Shown here: positions 54,511 through 63,540 of the stretch, one piece after another
How positions within the stretch are numbered: the first letter of the stretch is position 1
Layout: the number at the start of each line of letters is the position of its first letter
DNA from: Methylotuvimicrobium sp. KM2
GTDB taxonomy: Bacteria > Pseudomonadota > Gammaproteobacteria > Methylococcales > Methylomonadaceae
Assembly: GCF_038051925.1 (NCBI RefSeq)
Contig: NZ_CP150634.1
Coordinates: forward strand, 682,001-746,000
Direction: 5' to 3'
DNA: 64,000 nucleotides
Notes under the pieces: model-generated
Seen by the model: only the letters and a program-made list of their open reading frames with translations
Database searches by the model: none
What the model was told of the DNA's origin: nothing
Position numbers and translations under genes: made by a program

Positions 54511-54840
54511 ATGTCGGAAAAACTTATTTATAAGGTCGTGTTTGTTAACCAGGATCAAGTTTACGAGATTTATGCTAAAAACGTATACCAAGGAGATCTT
54601 TACGGTTTTATTGTGGTTGAGGATTTTGTGTTCGGCGAAAAAAGCGCGATTGTGATTGATCCTTCAGAGGAGAGGCTCAGAATGGAATTCGAGGGTGTCA
54701 ATCGTTCATTCATTCCGATGCACGAAATTATCAGAATCGATCAAGTCAAAAAACGGGGGGTGGCTAAGATCATTGCACAGACGGACTCCGGAAAGTCTTC
54801 GGGAAAAGTTTCGACGCTGTATTCCCCAGATAAAAAATAA
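54511..54840 (+). CDS. DUF1820 family protein
   Basis: 109 residues. Conserved segments: YKVVFVNQDQVYEIYAKNVY, LYGFIVVEDFVFGEKSAIVI, RSFIPMHEIIRIDQVKKRG. Widely kept in gammaproteobacteria, function unknown. The tail is polar and Ser/Lys-rich. Confidence 0.88.
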   Translation: MSEKLIYKVVFVNQDQVYEIYAKNVYQGDLYGFIVVEDFVFGEKSAIVIDPSEERLRMEFEGVNRSFIPMHEIIRIDQVKKRGVAKIIAQTDSGKSSGKVSTLYSPDKK

Positions 54841-54949
54841 CAGTACGAATTTGGTGGGTGGTTAAGTTTTCTGTGCGATGCTCAGAAGGAAGAGAGTGGA
54901 GGGCTTTTCTTAGGCTATGTTTGCATTATTAGCAGTTTAAGAGGCTCTC

Positions 54950-55180
54950 TTATCTGCTATACCCATCGCGTCCTTTCATCTGATTAGCAAGATGCTTCAG
55001 CATGCCGAAGCCAAGTTCCGAGTAGACGGCAGTTATAGTCGCAAAAACTAAAATATGCTGTTACCCAAGCCGGGGCTTGGCAAAGAGCCTACAGGGACGT
55101 ATCCACGGCGTCCTTTGACGAGCACCCCGGTGCCGAATTTTGATCTACGAGGGTATACTATGAAGGAGGCGATGTCTTGT
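54950..55180. repeat. Fragments of TATACC-family and other repeats
   Basis: TATACCCATCGCGTC near 54958, then ACGGCGTCCTTTGACGAGC and CCCCGGTGCCGAATTTTGAT with ACGAGGGTATA near 55157. These are the blocks of 61965-62193 in degraded form. No gene. Confidence 0.5.
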
Positions 55181-55182
55181 TC

Positions 55183-55712
55183 TTTACTGTGAAAGTTCGT
55201 AGATTTAGGCTCATTATCTAATTTTTCGATATACAACTCTCCGTTCTGGCTATTCCGGTTCCGAAGAGGGTGCGGTTGCTCGACCGACAGGCGTTGGGGG
55301 CAGGGCAGATTTTTGCTCCTGCAAAATCTGCATTCATGCCATCCATGGCAATCAGTCGCCGCCGTCGAGCCTACAGGGATGTATTCATCCAGCACCTAAA
55401 TTCCATAGCCCATTGGCTATGGAATTTAGGTGCTGGGTTCACGGCGACCTGTCGGGCGAGTGACCGCGCCCCATAAGCGCCAACTTAAGGAAGGAACTCG
55501 TCATTCCGCCAGGGATTGGCGGAATCCAGGGCCACGGATGGCAATGCGTAGCACCACATCCTATCGACAACTCATACCGATATGACGAATAAAGCCATAA
55601 ACGCACCATAGAATAGGCACTAAGTTGGCGCTTATGTGACCGCACCATCCGCCGCCAGAGAACTTTCATTTGTCGGCGTGATGGCCAGGCCTTCATGAAC
55701 GTTACGTTCTTC
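55183..55712. repeat. Type E element, inverted, interrupted by a MITE
   Basis: Reads in reverse the order of 13256-13570: TTACTGTGAAAGTTCGTAG at the left, the CAGCACCTAAATTCC...GGAATTTAGGTGCTG stem in the middle, GGCCTTCATGAACGTT at the right. The element at 55472-55636 is inserted in it. Confidence 0.65.
55472..55636. mobile_element. MITE, CATAAGCGCC family, copy 2, with target duplication
   Basis: 165 bp between CATAAGCGCCAACTTAAGG and TAAGTTGGCGCTTATG. Flanked by TGACCGCGCC (55461-55470) and TGACCGCACC (55637-55646), a 10-bp direct duplication with one mismatch. It lies inside a type E repeat. Confidence 0.82.
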
Positions 55713-55782
55713 ATGGTTGTTGACCGGCTATCTCGACTACTTTTATCGCTATCCGTTAAACTTTGAGTATTGAGTGGTTGCT

Positions 55783-56160
55783 CTATTTAACGACGCGCAA
55801 TTGCGGGCGAGTCGGTTTTTTTTCCGGTGGCGGCTCATCATCGCCCGAGTCTTCTTCACGATCGAAAATCATCCCTTTGCCGTTTTCCTTGGCGTAAATG
55901 GCCATCACTGCTGGCATAGGCACGAGGATGTGCATGGGTTTGCCGCTGAAGCGGGCGTTGAACTCTATGTCTTCATTTCCCAGAGTAAGTCCTTGTATTG
56001 CCGGCGGATTAATGTTGAGTACGATTCTACCGTCCTCGACAAAATTACCAGGCAAAACCGTGCCTTCGTATTCGGCGTCGACTAATAGATGCGGCGTAAG
56101 TTCGTTGTCTAAGATCCATTCGTAGATCGAACGGATTAAATAGGGTTTTAAAGATGTCAT
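55783..56160 (-). CDS. sspB: ClpXP protease specificity-enhancing factor SspB
   Basis: 125 residues. Delivers ssrA-tagged and other substrates to ClpXP. N-terminal dimer/substrate domain (YLIRSIYEWILDNELTPHLL, GNEDIEFNARFSGKP), acidic linker, and a C-terminal ClpX-binding tail ending RPQLRVVK. Its ATG overlaps the sspA stop by four bases. Confidence 0.95.
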   Translation of the reverse strand: MTSLKPYLIRSIYEWILDNELTPHLLVDAEYEGTVLPGNFVEDGRIVLNINPPAIQGLTLGNEDIEFNARFSGKPMHILVPMPAVMAIYAKENGKGMIFDREEDSGDDEPPPEKKPTRPQLRVVK

Positions 56161-56792
56161 TTCGGGATTTCGTTCATTTCTTTTTCGGAGCTGCTTAAAC
56201 TGAGTGCGAAAGCCGGTCTGCGGAATAAGCGATTGGCGTAGTTTTTTAATCCTTCGCCGGTCGTTGCGGTTTCAATGCCGAGAATAGGTAGGCGCCATAA
56301 GAGCGGAGCCATCACACAATCGATTAATGAAAATTCGTCGCTCATGAAAAAAGGACGCGCTTCGAATACCGGGGCCGCGGAAAGCAGGCTTTCCTTGAGC
56401 AGTTTTTTGGCTCGAGCCGATTTTTTTTCGCCGGAATGAATGATTTCATTCATCAGTTCGTACCAGTCTTGATCGATACGTTTGATGATCATTCGGGCGT
56501 TGGCCCTGGAAACAGGGTCCATTTGATGGAGAGGGGGGTGCGGGAACCGCTCATCCAAATACTCCATGATTATGCGCGCATCGTACAGGACTAGCCCGCG
56601 TTCCAGCAAGGTTGGCGAAGTTCCTGTTGGATTGAACTCCAGTAAGTCCTCAGGCGGTTGGTTGATGTCATAATATTCAATGTCCGCCGCAATGGCTTTC
56701 TCATGAAGAACCAATCGGGCGCCGTGGCTCATCGCGCATGTCGGAGATGAAAAAAGAGTCATAGCGGATTTACGAGTAGTTGGTTGTGCCAC
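56157..56792 (-). CDS. sspA: Stringent starvation protein A
   Basis: 211 residues, glutathione S-transferase fold that binds RNA polymerase and regulates transcription under starvation and acid stress. TLFSSPTCAMSHGARLVLHE, then NPTGTSPTLLERGLVLYDAR in the thioredoxin-like domain; C-terminal helical domain follows. The true start may be the internal Met 11. Downstream of petC and in operon with sspB. Confidence 0.94.
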   Translation of the reverse strand: MAQPTTRKSAMTLFSSPTCAMSHGARLVLHEKAIAADIEYYDINQPPEDLLEFNPTGTSPTLLERGLVLYDARIIMEYLDERFPHPPLHQMDPVSRANARMIIKRIDQDWYELMNEIIHSGEKKSARAKKLLKESLLSAAPVFEARPFFMSDEFSLIDCVMAPLLWRLPILGIETATTGEGLKNYANRLFRRPAFALSLSSSEKEMNEIPK

Positions 56793-56981
56793 GAATCATA
56801 ACCTCATTAGGATACACGGAGTCTAAAATGGCAATTATATCATGAAAAATTCGACATTTTATTTGCTTGTATCCGTTTGCAGTTTTTCCCTGCTTAAGAA
56901 AATTCGCTGTGTTCAAGGAGTGGAGTATGTTTGCCGAGGGTCGATGTGAAACCAGCGATTAAGGTAGGAATGGCTCATAAA

Positions 56982-57120
56982 TATACCTTTCGCACTTCAA
57001 ATTTCGGCAGTACCGGGGAGGAGGTTTCGGGGTACTAGGTCGATTTTGCTCCTGCAAAATCGACATTCACGCCATGGATGGTCAACCCCGAGGCCGAGTT
57101 TTCATTTACGATTGAGTATA
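56982..57120. mobile_element. TATACC-family MITE, medium copy
   Basis: Ends TATACCTTTCGCACTTCAAA and TTCATTTACGATTGAGTATA; the interior includes the hairpin GTCGATTTTGCTCCTGCAAA-ATCGAC. Lies between sspA and petC. Confidence 0.7.
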
Positions 57121-57157
57121 ATACGGGTAAAACGTCCCTGTTTTACGAATGGGGGGA

Positions 57158-57880
57158 TTAATGAATGTCCTTCCAATACTCGCGTTTCAATAGATAGGCA
57201 AGTATGAAAATCATGAAAATGAAAAACAAAACATATTTGCCCATGCTTCGCCGCTCGAGCTGTCCAGGCTCTCCAACGTAAACAAGGAAATTGACTAGGT
57301 CGTTAATCATGCGATCAAAATCTTTTTCCGGAAGTTGTCCGGGAATTTCGGTAACCAGTTTGTCGATGACTTGTTGGTCGCCGTCTTTTTTGAAAACCGG
57401 TTTTTGTTCGCCTTGTAATTGCCATAAAACGTTCGGCATGCCAACATCCGGAAAAACGACATTATTGACGCCGAGAGGCTTGGAGGAGTCGGAATAAAAG
57501 CCTTTCAAGTAACTGTAAAGCCAATCCGGTCCGCGTGACCGTGAAATCAGTGATAAGTCGGGCGGCATGATACCGAACCATTTTTCGGCGTCATGGGCGT
57601 TCATCGCCGAATTCATTTTGTCGTAGATATTGGCGCCTTCGGGGGCGATATCTTTGAGCACTTTATCTTTTTCGATATCGAAGTCGAGCGCTATCCTGAG
57701 GTATCGAATGTGTTTTGCAGAATGGCACCCTAAACAATAAGTCACAAAATGTTTCGCGCCGCGCTGCAAGGAGCTTTTATCGCTGAGGTCGAAATCCGCG
57801 CTCTGGAGTTCGACGCCGCCACCGGCGAAAACGCCGAAAGGCAGCGACAACAGTATCAAGGTATTGAGTAGTCTTTTCAT
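57158..57880 (-). CDS. petC: Cytochrome c1 of the bc1 complex
   Basis: 240 residues. Signal peptide, haem site CLGCH (about 49-53), sixth ligand Met probably in the FGIMPPDLSLI region, and one C-terminal membrane anchor (YVLFFIFMIFILAYLL). Passes electrons from the Rieske protein to soluble cytochrome c. Starts five bases after petB. Confidence 0.95.
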   Translation of the reverse strand: MKRLLNTLILLSLPFGVFAGGGVELQSADFDLSDKSSLQRGAKHFVTYCLGCHSAKHIRYLRIALDFDIEKDKVLKDIAPEGANIYDKMNSAMNAHDAEKWFGIMPPDLSLISRSRGPDWLYSYLKGFYSDSSKPLGVNNVVFPDVGMPNVLWQLQGEQKPVFKKDGDQQVIDKLVTEIPGQLPEKDFDRMINDLVNFLVYVGEPGQLERRSMGKYVLFFIFMIFILAYLLKREYWKDIH

Positions 57881-57885
57881 AATTA

Positions 57886-59274
57886 TTAATCCAAGCTGCC
57901 TTTAATTCTTTTTAAAAAACGGATGCTAACGGCGGATAACCCTTGGTAATTGAGTTTTCTGCTGAACAGGCCGGATTTGCCCTCGGTTTTCACCGTGACT
58001 TCATTGAAAGTGTCAACAAGATCCGGTATTCGATCCTCGAGGCTAGGTTGTTCGGTTAGACGGTCCGGTACAGGCTTGGTTTTTTCCCAGCGAGTATAGA
58101 TTGGCATCAATAGGAAAAAGCCGAAATAAATCGCCGTCAAAACGCGGGCGACGGCGGTAGCGCCGGGCGTTGCAGGCTGAGTGCCCAGATAGCCTAAACC
58201 GATAAAGCTAATTACGAAAAGTAGAAGCGCTTTTTTATAGATGCCGCCGCGATAACGGATGGATCTGACTTCGCTGCGGTCCAGCCATGGCAATAGAAAC
58301 AGCACAACAATGGCTCCGCCCATCGCAATGACGCCGGCAAACTTATCCGGAACCGCGCGCAGAATCGCGTAGAAGGGGGTGAAATACCAGACCGGAGCGA
58401 TGTGTTCCGGCGTTTTCAATGGGTCGGCAGGTATGAAGTTGGCGTGTTCGAGGAAGAATCCTCCCATCTCCGGCATATAAAAAATAACGACTGCAAAAAA
58501 GAACATGAAGACCGCGAAGCCGACCAAGTCCTTGACAGTGTAGTAAGGGTGGAATGGAATGCCGTCCAATGGTATGCCGTTGGCGTCCTTATTTTTTTTG
58601 ATGTCGACGCCGTCCGGGTTATTCGAGCCGACTTCGTGTAACGCGATGATATGCAGTAATACCAGCAATACCAGAACCAAAGGTACTGCGATGACGTGAA
58701 ATGCAAAGAATCGGTTCAATGTTGCATCGGATACGACATAGTCGCCCCTGATCCATAATGAGAGCTCTTCTCCGACGACAGGGATCGCGCTGAATAGCGA
58801 AATGATGACCTGGGCTCCCCAATAAGACATTTGCCCCCAAGGAAGCAAGTAGCCCATGAACGCTTCGGCCATCAAAGCGACAAACAGCAGCATGCCGAAT
58901 ATCCAGATCAGTTCGCGAGGCTGTTTAAAAGAGCCGTATAGTAAGCCCCTAAACATATGCAGATAGATCACGATGAAAAATGCCGAAGCACCGGTCGAGT
59001 GCATGTAGCGGATTAACCAGCCCCAATTGACTTCGCGCATGATGTATTCGACCGAATCGAACGCTAATTTGGCGTCCGGTTTATAGTTCATCGTCAGCAA
59101 GATGCCGGTGACGAATTGATTGACTAACACCAGCAAGGCGAGCGAGCCGAAAAAATACCAAAAGTTAAAATTCTTGGGCGCATAATAATGCGCCATATGT
59201 TCGTTCCAGAACTTAGTTAGCGGAAAACGATCTAGTATCCAGTTGCCACAATCAGTCCAGCGGTTCGTTTTCAT
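57886..59274 (-). CDS. petB: Cytochrome b of the bc1 complex
   Basis: 462 residues, eight membrane helices. Haem-ligand histidines lie in helix 2 (YMHSTGASAFFIVIYLHMF) and helix 4 (FFAFHVIAVPLVLVLLVLLH). The Qo-site motif PEW is represented by PVWYFTPFYAILR. The start overlaps the petA stop (ATGA). Confidence 0.96.
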   Translation of the reverse strand: MKTNRWTDCGNWILDRFPLTKFWNEHMAHYYAPKNFNFWYFFGSLALLVLVNQFVTGILLTMNYKPDAKLAFDSVEYIMREVNWGWLIRYMHSTGASAFFIVIYLHMFRGLLYGSFKQPRELIWIFGMLLFVALMAEAFMGYLLPWGQMSYWGAQVIISLFSAIPVVGEELSLWIRGDYVVSDATLNRFFAFHVIAVPLVLVLLVLLHIIALHEVGSNNPDGVDIKKNKDANGIPLDGIPFHPYYTVKDLVGFAVFMFFFAVVIFYMPEMGGFFLEHANFIPADPLKTPEHIAPVWYFTPFYAILRAVPDKFAGVIAMGGAIVVLFLLPWLDRSEVRSIRYRGGIYKKALLLFVISFIGLGYLGTQPATPGATAVARVLTAIYFGFFLLMPIYTRWEKTKPVPDRLTEQPSLEDRIPDLVDTFNEVTVKTEGKSGLFSRKLNYQGLSAVSIRFLKRIKGSLD

Positions 59275-59870
59275 GCGCTTGTCTCCACGGTGTCTTCGCC
59301 AATAATGATCTGTGTTTCGCTAATATAGCGATAGGGTGGAATTTCAAGGTTGGTCGGAGCCGGAACGCCACGAAAAACCCGGCCGGCCAGATCGAACCAA
59401 GAGCCGTGGCAAGGGCAGAAAAAACCGCCTTTCCAGTCGGGTCCCAGGTCGGCCGGTGCGATTTCGGGCCGGAAGGTGGGCGAACAGCCCAGATGCGTGC
59501 ATAAGCCGACGGCAACAAAAATTTCCGGTTTCAATGCGCGAGTAGGGTTTTTGGTGTACACCGGTTGTATGGATTCTGAAGACTGAGGGTCTCTGAGTTG
59601 GTCGTCTAATGTTTTCAGTGTTTCCAGCACTTCCGGCGTGCGGTTAAGCAGCCAAACCGGTTTGCCGCGCCAAGCAACACGGATTAGCTGTCCCGGTTCC
59701 ATTTTACTAATATCGACGGTGACCGGCGCGCCTGCGGCCATGGCTTTTGTGCTGGGTTGCATTTGCGCGAGAAAGGGAACCGCAATATAGCCGGTACCGA
59801 CAGCTCCGACCACGGTCAGCGCCGAGGTTAGAAACTGGCGCTTGGATTTATCGACGCCTTCAATATTCAT
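59271..59870 (-). CDS. petA: Rieske iron-sulfur subunit of the bc1 complex
   Basis: 199 residues. N-terminal Tat-type signal anchor (KSKRQFLTSALTVVGAVGTGYI-like, with SKRQFLT). The 2Fe-2S ligands are in CTHLGC and CPCHGSWFD. First gene of petABC; with quinol as donor it builds the respiratory proton gradient. Confidence 0.96.
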   Translation of the reverse strand: MNIEGVDKSKRQFLTSALTVVGAVGTGYIAVPFLAQMQPSTKAMAAGAPVTVDISKMEPGQLIRVAWRGKPVWLLNRTPEVLETLKTLDDQLRDPQSSESIQPVYTKNPTRALKPEIFVAVGLCTHLGCSPTFRPEIAPADLGPDWKGGFFCPCHGSWFDLAGRVFRGVPAPTNLEIPPYRYISETQIIIGEDTVETSA

Positions 59871-60084
59871 TTATTGCACTCCTGGTAAAGGCTGAGCCTC
59901 GTATACTTGATTTTTATAGTTTTCGACATGGCAATATACCATTATAGTTAGCCGAATTTGAAGCAGTTATAACGGTTGATGAACTCGTTTTTCAAGTTTT
60001 TCAACCGCTTTCTTTGTATGAGCAGTGTTTATGCGTCTTAGGATTTCGTGATAAATAACCTCCTGGAGCTATGAGCTTTGTTGA

Positions 60085-60255
60085 GGGTTCGGTAACTCGC
60101 TTGACAGGACGCCGTGAACCCAGCACCTAAATTCCTTAGTCCATTGGCTATGTTTAATATAATGGCTAATTTAGGTGCTGGGTGAATACGTCCGTGTAGG
60201 CTTGACGGCGGCTTTCCCTGCCGCCGACACCTGCCAATCGAGCTACCGAACCCCC
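60085..60255. repeat. Type E repeat fragment
   Basis: GACAGGACGCCGTGAACCCA, the CAGCACCTAAATTCC...AATTTAGGTGCTGGG stem and GACGGCGGCTTTCCCTGCCG, as at 13310-13480. Confidence 0.6.
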
Positions 60256-60357
60256 CCATAAAACAGGGAAGTTATTTACGACCAAATCCTTAGCTTTCTT
60301 GATGCGTGTCTCAAAAGTCCTACGGTTACGCCTTGCGCCCGTCAAGCCTGTTTAACA

Positions 60358-60535
60358 TTAACGTTCATGAAGGTCCGGTCATCGCCCCGGTAAATGAAAG
60401 TTTAACCGCGTAGCCCGGGTGGAGCGCAAGCGCAATCCGGGATGTTCGAGGTCACGCAATCCCCGTATTCCGCTTACGCTGCATAAGGGTTACGCACCCC
60501 TGCGTGACGGGTTATTTAACCCGTCCCCAACGTTT
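60358..60535. repeat. Type E left end, type B palindrome and GACGGGTTA hairpin
   Basis: AACGTTCATGAAGGTCCGG, then TAGCCCGGGTGGAGC...TAAGGGTTACGC, then GACGGGTTATTTAACCCGTC. Same order as 42215-42355 for the first two blocks. Confidence 0.6.
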
Positions 60536-60597
60536 CTGTTTTGCCAAGAAATACGAAAAGTATATGAAAGCACACGTTATGATAGGAGTTTTTCTCG

Positions 60598-61704
60598 CTA
60601 ACCATTTAGTTGTTCAAAACTTGACGATAACGCTTGTAAAAAGGCGTCATTTTCATCGGGCGTGCCGATCGTGACGCGTAGGCAATCCAGTAAGAGGCCG
60701 CCTTGAGGCGACAGGTTTTTGATTAAGATGCCTTTTGTCTTAAGCATTTCGAAGAGCGACGCGGCTTTATCGGGCGGCGTTCTAAATAAAATGAAATTAG
60801 CTTCGCTCGGGTAGGTAGTGATGCCTTCGATCGAACGTATTTCGCGCAATACTCGACTTCTTTCGCTTCGAATTTGTGAGGTTTGTTGCTTGAATAAGTC
60901 GCTGTTGTTCAGCGCGAATTCGGCCGTTATTTGAGTCAGCGTATTGATGTTGTAAGGCAGTCTAATTTTGTTCAATTCGCCGATAATAGAGGATTCTCCC
61001 ACGATGTAGCCAAGACGAAGTCCGGCCAAACCGAGTTTCGAGAGAGTGCGCATCACTAGCAAGTTACTATATTCGCCGAGTACGTCGATAAAGCTTTGGT
61101 CGGTGAATGGCGCATAGGCTTCGTCGACAACGACCAGTCCGGGAGCGGCTTCGAAAATTTTTTTAATAGAAGTTTCGCTGAACAGGTTGCCGGTAGGGTT
61201 GTTCGGGTAGGCCAGAAAAATAAGCGAAGGCTGGTGTTTGTCGATCGCCTCGAGCATGGCCGGCAAATCCAGGTCGAAATCGCCGGATTGTAGCGGAATG
61301 TCGATATAATCGAGCCCGAGGCATCGGCTCAATTGTCGATACATCACGAAGCCCGGCGATGGCGAGAGTACCTTTGCGTGTGTCGGCAAGGCCATCAGTA
61401 GTAACTGTATGATTTCGTCCGAGCCATTGCCGAGCAGCATCTCTAAGTTCCCGGAAATACCATCGATCTTTTTCAGGGTAGCGCTTAGCCTACGTGCTTC
61501 AGGGTCCGGATAGCGATTGATTTCGGCTTCTTTGATAACGTCGAGCCATTCTTTTATGACCGGTTCCGGCCAACGATAAGGATTTTCCATTGCGTCGAGT
61601 TTGATCAGTCCGCCGGCATCGGCGACTTTATAGGCCGATAAGTCCAGCACTTCTTTACGGAAAATAGAGCTAATAAAATGGGGTTGTGGCATGAGTCGAG
61701 TCAA
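60598..61704 (-). CDS. hisC: Histidinol-phosphate aminotransferase
   Basis: 368 residues, PLP-dependent fold type I. Motifs: LDAMENPYRWP at the N terminus, GNGSDEIIQLL, FLAYPNNPTGN, VVDEAYAPF, and the PLP lysine in MRTLSKLGLAGLRLGY. Follows hisG-hisD in the usual order but is separated from hisD by about 525 bases of repeats. Confidence 0.95.
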   Translation of the reverse strand: MTRLMPQPHFISSIFRKEVLDLSAYKVADAGGLIKLDAMENPYRWPEPVIKEWLDVIKEAEINRYPDPEARRLSATLKKIDGISGNLEMLLGNGSDEIIQLLLMALPTHAKVLSPSPGFVMYRQLSRCLGLDYIDIPLQSGDFDLDLPAMLEAIDKHQPSLIFLAYPNNPTGNLFSETSIKKIFEAAPGLVVVDEAYAPFTDQSFIDVLGEYSNLLVMRTLSKLGLAGLRLGYIVGESSIIGELNKIRLPYNINTLTQITAEFALNNSDLFKQQTSQIRSERSRVLREIRSIEGITTYPSEANFILFRTPPDKAASLFEMLKTKGILIKNLSPQGGLLLDCLRVTIGTPDENDAFLQALSSSFEQLNG

Positions 61705-61748
61705 TGGTATTCAGAGTGATGGCTGGGTTTGTCGCAGGTTAATCGATA

Positions 61749-61922
61749 AACCTAAATTCGGCAGTTTAACCATGAAGCACATGAAGTTCATGAAGGATTT
61801 CAAGAAATTACCTAAGCATTCTCTTTAACCTTGTTGGTGAATGAAAATTCTCTACAAACGTGTAATAAGTTATTGAATTAACTTTCTATCCTTCATGGTG
61901 AAATGCTTTTTATAGGATAAAG
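61749..61922. repeat. Type D repeat, second copy
   Basis: AACCTAAATTCGGCAGTTTA, GAAATTACCTAAGCATTC, GTTATTGAATTAACTTTC and CTTCATGGTGAAATGCTTTT in the same order as 10354-10545. Confidence 0.65.
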
Positions 61923-61964
61923 GAATCAATGCCTGTCGATCTAACGGATTGCTCCGGATTCTTA

Positions 61965-62193
61965 TATACCTTTCGTACTTCAAATTTCGGCAGTGCCTTA
62001 GGAGGCGCCGGGGTGCTCGGCAAAGGCTTTGCCAGCATGGAGCTGGCATAGAGCCTACATGGACGTATTCACCCAGCACCTAAATTCCATGGCCCATTGG
62101 CTATGCTTAACCATCTGGGATAATTTAGGTGCTGGGTTCACGGCGTCCTTTGACGGGCACCCCGGTGCCGAATTTTGATCTCCGATAAGTATA
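61965..62193. mobile_element. TATACC-family MITE, largest copy
   Basis: 229 bp. Ends TATACCTTTCGTACTTCAAA and TTTTGATCTCCGATAAGTATA (trimmed here); internal CAGCACCTAAATTCC...AATTTAGGTGCTGGG and CCGGGGTGC...GCACCCCGG stems. Lies between hisD and hisC. Confidence 0.72.
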
Positions 62194-62228
62194 TAAATCC
62201 GGGGGATCTATGTGACAATTCCGAGCCG

Positions 62229-63536
62229 TTACGATTTGATTCTATATTCCGCCGATCGAGCATGCGCGGTTAAACTTTCTCCGCGAGCCAAAATCGAGGC
62301 GGTTTTGCCTAGCGTATCGGCGCCGGTTTCCGAACAATTGATTAGACTCGAACGTTTTTGGAAGTCGTAAACGCCGAGCGGCGATGAAAACTTTGCCGTG
62401 CCGGATGTCGGTAACACATGATTAGGTCCCGCACAATAATCGCCTAAAGCTTCTGCGGTATAGCGGCCCATGAAAATCGCGCCGGCATTGCGGATTTTCG
62501 CACACAGCGAGTCCGGGTCGGCGACCGACAATTCGAGATGTTCCGGTGCGATACGGTTGGCGATTTCGGCGGCTTCATCGAGGCCGGCAGTCTTGATGAG
62601 TGCGCCACGGCCGGACAGCGAAGCTTTAATGACTTCGGCGCGTTCCATTTCAGGCAATAATTTTAAGATGCTGCGCTCAACGGCGTCCAAATATTCGGCG
62701 CTATCGGATAACAAGATCGATTGCGCATTTTCATCGTGCTCGGCTTGTGAAAACAAATCCATCGCAATCCAGTCCGGGTTAGTATGGCCGTCGCAAATGA
62801 TTAATATCTCGGACGGTCCCGCGATCATGTCGATGCCGACTTGACCGAATACCAATTTCTTCGCGGTAGCAACATAGATATTGCCCGGGCCGACGATTTT
62901 GCAGACGGCCGGAACGGTTTCGGTGCCGTATGCGAGAGCCGCGACCGCTTGCGCGCCGCCTATTGAAAAAGCCCGGTCGACGCCGGCCAGATAAGCTGCC
63001 GCCAATACCAGCTGATTGGATTCGCCTTGAGGGGTCGGCACGACCATGATTAATTCCGGAACGCCGGCAACCTTTGCCGGTATTGCATTCATCAATACCG
63101 AGGATGGATAAGCGGCTTTGCCGCCCGGAACATAAAGGCCGACTCGGTCCAACGGGGTGATTTTTTGGCCGAGTAGCGTGCCGTCTTCCTCGCTGAATTG
63201 CCAGGATGCCACGGTTTGTTTTTCGGCATAAGCGCGAATTCGCCGAGCGGCGGTATCGAGAGCTTCGGCTTGCATGCTGGGGAGAGAGTCCCAGGCGGCT
63301 TTTAGGGTTTCCTTGTTGATTTCCAGTTCGTTTGCCGCCTGAATGCTGCGTCGGTCGAAGCGATTCGTATAATCGATGACGGCTTGGTCGCCCGACTTTT
63401 TGACGGCGGCAATGATATCCAAGACTTGCTTTTGAATCTCGAAGTCGTCTTGTTCGTTCCAATCCAGCAAGGATTTCAGGCGGCGTTCGAAATCCAAGTC
63501 GACGGTATCGAGTCGGTTTATTGAAAAATCGGTCAT
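62229..63536 (-). CDS. hisD: Histidinol dehydrogenase
   Basis: 435 residues. Oxidises histidinol to histidine in two NAD-dependent steps. Motifs: [51 protein letters not shown] and [13 protein letters not shown], and zinc-binding residues in SQAEHDE. Four bases after hisG. Confidence 0.97.
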   Translation of the reverse strand: MTDFSINRLDTVDLDFERRLKSLLDWNEQDDFEIQKQVLDIIAAVKKSGDQAVIDYTNRFDRRSIQAANELEINKETLKAAWDSLPSMQAEALDTAARRIRAYAEKQTVASWQFSEEDGTLLGQKITPLDRVGLYVPGGKAAYPSSVLMNAIPAKVAGVPELIMVVPTPQGESNQLVLAAAYLAGVDRAFSIGGAQAVAALAYGTETVPAVCKIVGPGNIYVATAKKLVFGQVGIDMIAGPSEILIICDGHTNPDWIAMDLFSQAEHDENAQSILLSDSAEYLDAVERSILKLLPEMERAEVIKASLSGRGALIKTAGLDEAAEIANRIAPEHLELSVADPDSLCAKIRNAGAIFMGRYTAEALGDYCAGPNHVLPTSGTAKFSSPLGVYDFQKRSSLINCSETGADTLGKTASILARGESLTAHARSAEYRIKS

Positions 63537-63540
63537 GGAG

